Below, piece by piece: positions 62,101 to 64,000 of a stretch of 64,000 nt of DNA. Within the stretch, counting starts at the first letter, position 1; each line of letters opens with the position of its first letter. The DNA comes from Dasyornis broadbenti. Lineage: Eukaryota > Chordata > Aves > Passeriformes > Dasyornithidae. The position numbers and the translations under genes were made by a program. The DNA lies in contig VZRN01001317.1 of the NCBI GenBank assembly GCA_013397935.1, positions 2,337,606-2,401,605 of the forward strand, in the 5' to 3' direction. The notes under the pieces are model-generated. The model was given only the letters and a program-made list of their open reading frames with translations. It ran no database searches and was not told the DNA's origin.

Positions 62101-64000
62101 CTAAGGACTTCAGAACAAAGAACAAAGTTTTGGTGTTTTTTTCTTAGAGACATGTTGCAATTCAACAAAAATCGATTCAGCAAAATCATTTGATTTATGC
62201 CTTAGATTAGGTTTTATAATCTGTAGAAGGTAACAGAAGGTAACAAGCACCCTTGTCATTCTGCACATGTACATTACAAAGCAGCTTATTTTTAACCCTT
62301 AACTAGTTGTGTCACTCTGGTGTCATTCCCCTTCCCCATCACTTCTCCCCAGCATGGCTGCCTTTTATCTTTAAAATGTCATATTAAATATCATCAGCAT
62401 TTGCAATCTTCTGGACAGAACATTTAAAGTTGAAATTGTTGGTGTCAATACATACAGACTCTGAAATGGAACTTATTCAATACAAATCTATATGGACAAT
62501 TAGTGCCGTACCAGCTCTTCTGTAACCCGAATGTCATTCTGCATTATGGCCTGGCTGGTATGACAGCATAACAGCTAAGCCATAGCTTCTAAAAGTACCA
62601 GGCATTTTAATTTCACCTTTATTAAAAAAATTTAAAAATCCCCAAAACTTAGTTGCCCACTAACAGTTTTTAATAAAGGGCTCTATATCTTATGTGCATG
62701 ACTAATAGCTCTGTATGCCTAATAAATTCTGTGACAACAGTAGAATCATTCCTGCTAAGTGTGAGTTTTGAACTGAAGAAACACCTGGATAATGGAGACC
62801 TGAAGAAGTGCTGAGACCAAATCTCCTCTTGTGACTCACGAGCAGCAGCCTTTTATGGAATGAGTATGCCCTGAACTTGTGTAGATATAAATGCTTGTGT
62901 AATGCTCTGGCTGTGCCTCCCTAAGCAATATTCTGCATAAATATTTATGCATTCCTATTTTTACCTGGCATGATCATGGAAAGCAAGTACAGTAAGTAGA
63001 TGAACATGCCCACAAATGACTCAGTTTTCATCTCAGAAAGCAATCCAGTAATCTTGCCCATGTTCCTCCAACATCAGTAAAAGTTCAAGTAATCAACAAC
63101 TGTTGCTTTTACCAAACTGTAGACAGAACACCTACCTAAAACCCTGGATTAAATTTTACATCCAGTTCTTAGTTTTGCTGCTGTTTTGTTTTTACTGAAT
63201 TTGAGCAGGAGATTGGTTTTTCCAACTCTGCCACTCTGAACAGATATGAAATTTCCCAGCTGGACAGGCAGCAGAGGCTACAGATGAGAACGATAGGAAG
63301 GCAATCAGACACAATGGTAAGTCAGATGAGAGGGCCATAACAAAAATCTGGATCAGTTTGACCCCACCATCTTCAGGGTCTGCTGTTATTAATTTTTGCT
63401 CTGAATTATGTTCTCCAGTATAAATTATAGGGGAAGCAAATCATAAAGAATACTAGTAAAGAACGTTTGATGAGGCAAGTCGGTACCCTAGTGAGAGGTT
63501 TCAATAAAAGTGATTTCTTACCAGGGATAAGCTTCAAAGCAGGGACTGTGCACGCTCTTTCAGGTGGAGAAAGCGACGCTTTTTGGAAAGAACAAAAATC
63601 GACCAGCTGCTGAGGCTTGAACTCAAGGTGGGTTTGCTATGAATGAAGATAAAGACAGACAGAACAAAGTTTTTAAGCAGACCCCCTCAGCCTTTTCAAC
63701 TTTCCATGTTAAAGCAGGTGCTGACACGGGCTCAGGATGACAACGCTTTAACGACTTTCCATTCGGGAAATTCAGCTTAAAAGTCACACGAAGTGTGAGG
63801 GTAAAATGCAGACGCTGGTGCATCACATCGTGGGTTTGGCCGCTCTGTGCAGAACGCTGGGTGTGTTCAGCATCACAGTTCCCACGGGCAAGGGTGGAAA
63901 GTATCTTCTCTTGCAGAAGATTTGCTTCTCCGGCCGTGTGTCAGCTTTTTTGTCCAGCCTCGTCCCTTTTCCTCACTCAGAGATCACAGGCTGCAATTCT
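59121..64000. other. Intergenic, no gene seen
   Basis: No coding or RNA gene is supported. A purine-rich tract (GGGGAGGGGAAGGGAGAGAG and following) lies at about 62013-62056. The part at 62880-63080 has a conserved-element texture similar to that at 54.93 kb. The GC content rises slightly in the last 450 bases, but no exon is recognisable before the window ends. Confidence 0.55.

Noticed and set aside
1..64000. CRISPR arrays, operons, phage or bacterial-type systems
   Set aside because: The window is vertebrate chromosomal DNA with a spliced-type neuronal gene and LINE/SINE relics; no regularly spaced repeats or compact gene clusters are present.

Overview
This is a stretch of a vertebrate nuclear chromosome, most likely from a bird. 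It holds one recognisable protein-coding gene, an intact SLITRK2 on the minus strand. The rest is AT-rich intergenic DNA with no other gene I can support. The bird call rests on two things: a CR1 LINE fragment of the avian/archosaur ORF2 type near 5.65-6.0 kb, and a low overall density of repeats. Several much older amniote repeats (CR1 relics, a MIR-type SINE, a palindromic DNA repeat) fit a slowly turning-over sauropsid genome. A crocodilian or turtle cannot be fully excluded.

Layout. Positions 1-28.1 kb are intergenic: a 39-base gap inside a T-run, the avian-type CR1 fragment, an older CR1 reverse-transcriptase relic near 10.0-10.5 kb, a MIR-like SINE at 21.15-21.29 kb, a second SINE-like remnant near 27.8 kb and small microsatellites. 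About 28.17-29.0 kb is the probable SLITRK2 3' UTR. The SLITRK2 coding sequence is 29005-31575, an uninterrupted 856-codon exon. A probable 5' UTR intron and a CpG-rich promoter follow at about 31.6-33.0 kb, broken by a 530-base assembly gap. From 33 to 64 kb is the upstream side, a gene desert holding an ancient CR1 3' end at 34.89-35.27 kb, a palindromic repeat near 37.3 kb, two GC-rich patches (47.2-48.1 and 51.7-52.2 kb), two exon-like noncoding segments, and AT-rich blocks that resemble conserved regulatory elements.

SLITRK2 is a neuronal single-pass membrane protein with two leucine-rich-repeat domains. It acts postsynaptically in synapse formation and neurite control. A lone developmental gene in a wide desert is the usual setting for long-range enhancers, so the flanking noncoding DNA is probably regulatory in part. 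That cannot be shown from one sequence. I found no undescribed multi-gene system; the observations worth following concern the SLITRK2 transcript ends, its second LRR domain and the old repeats.
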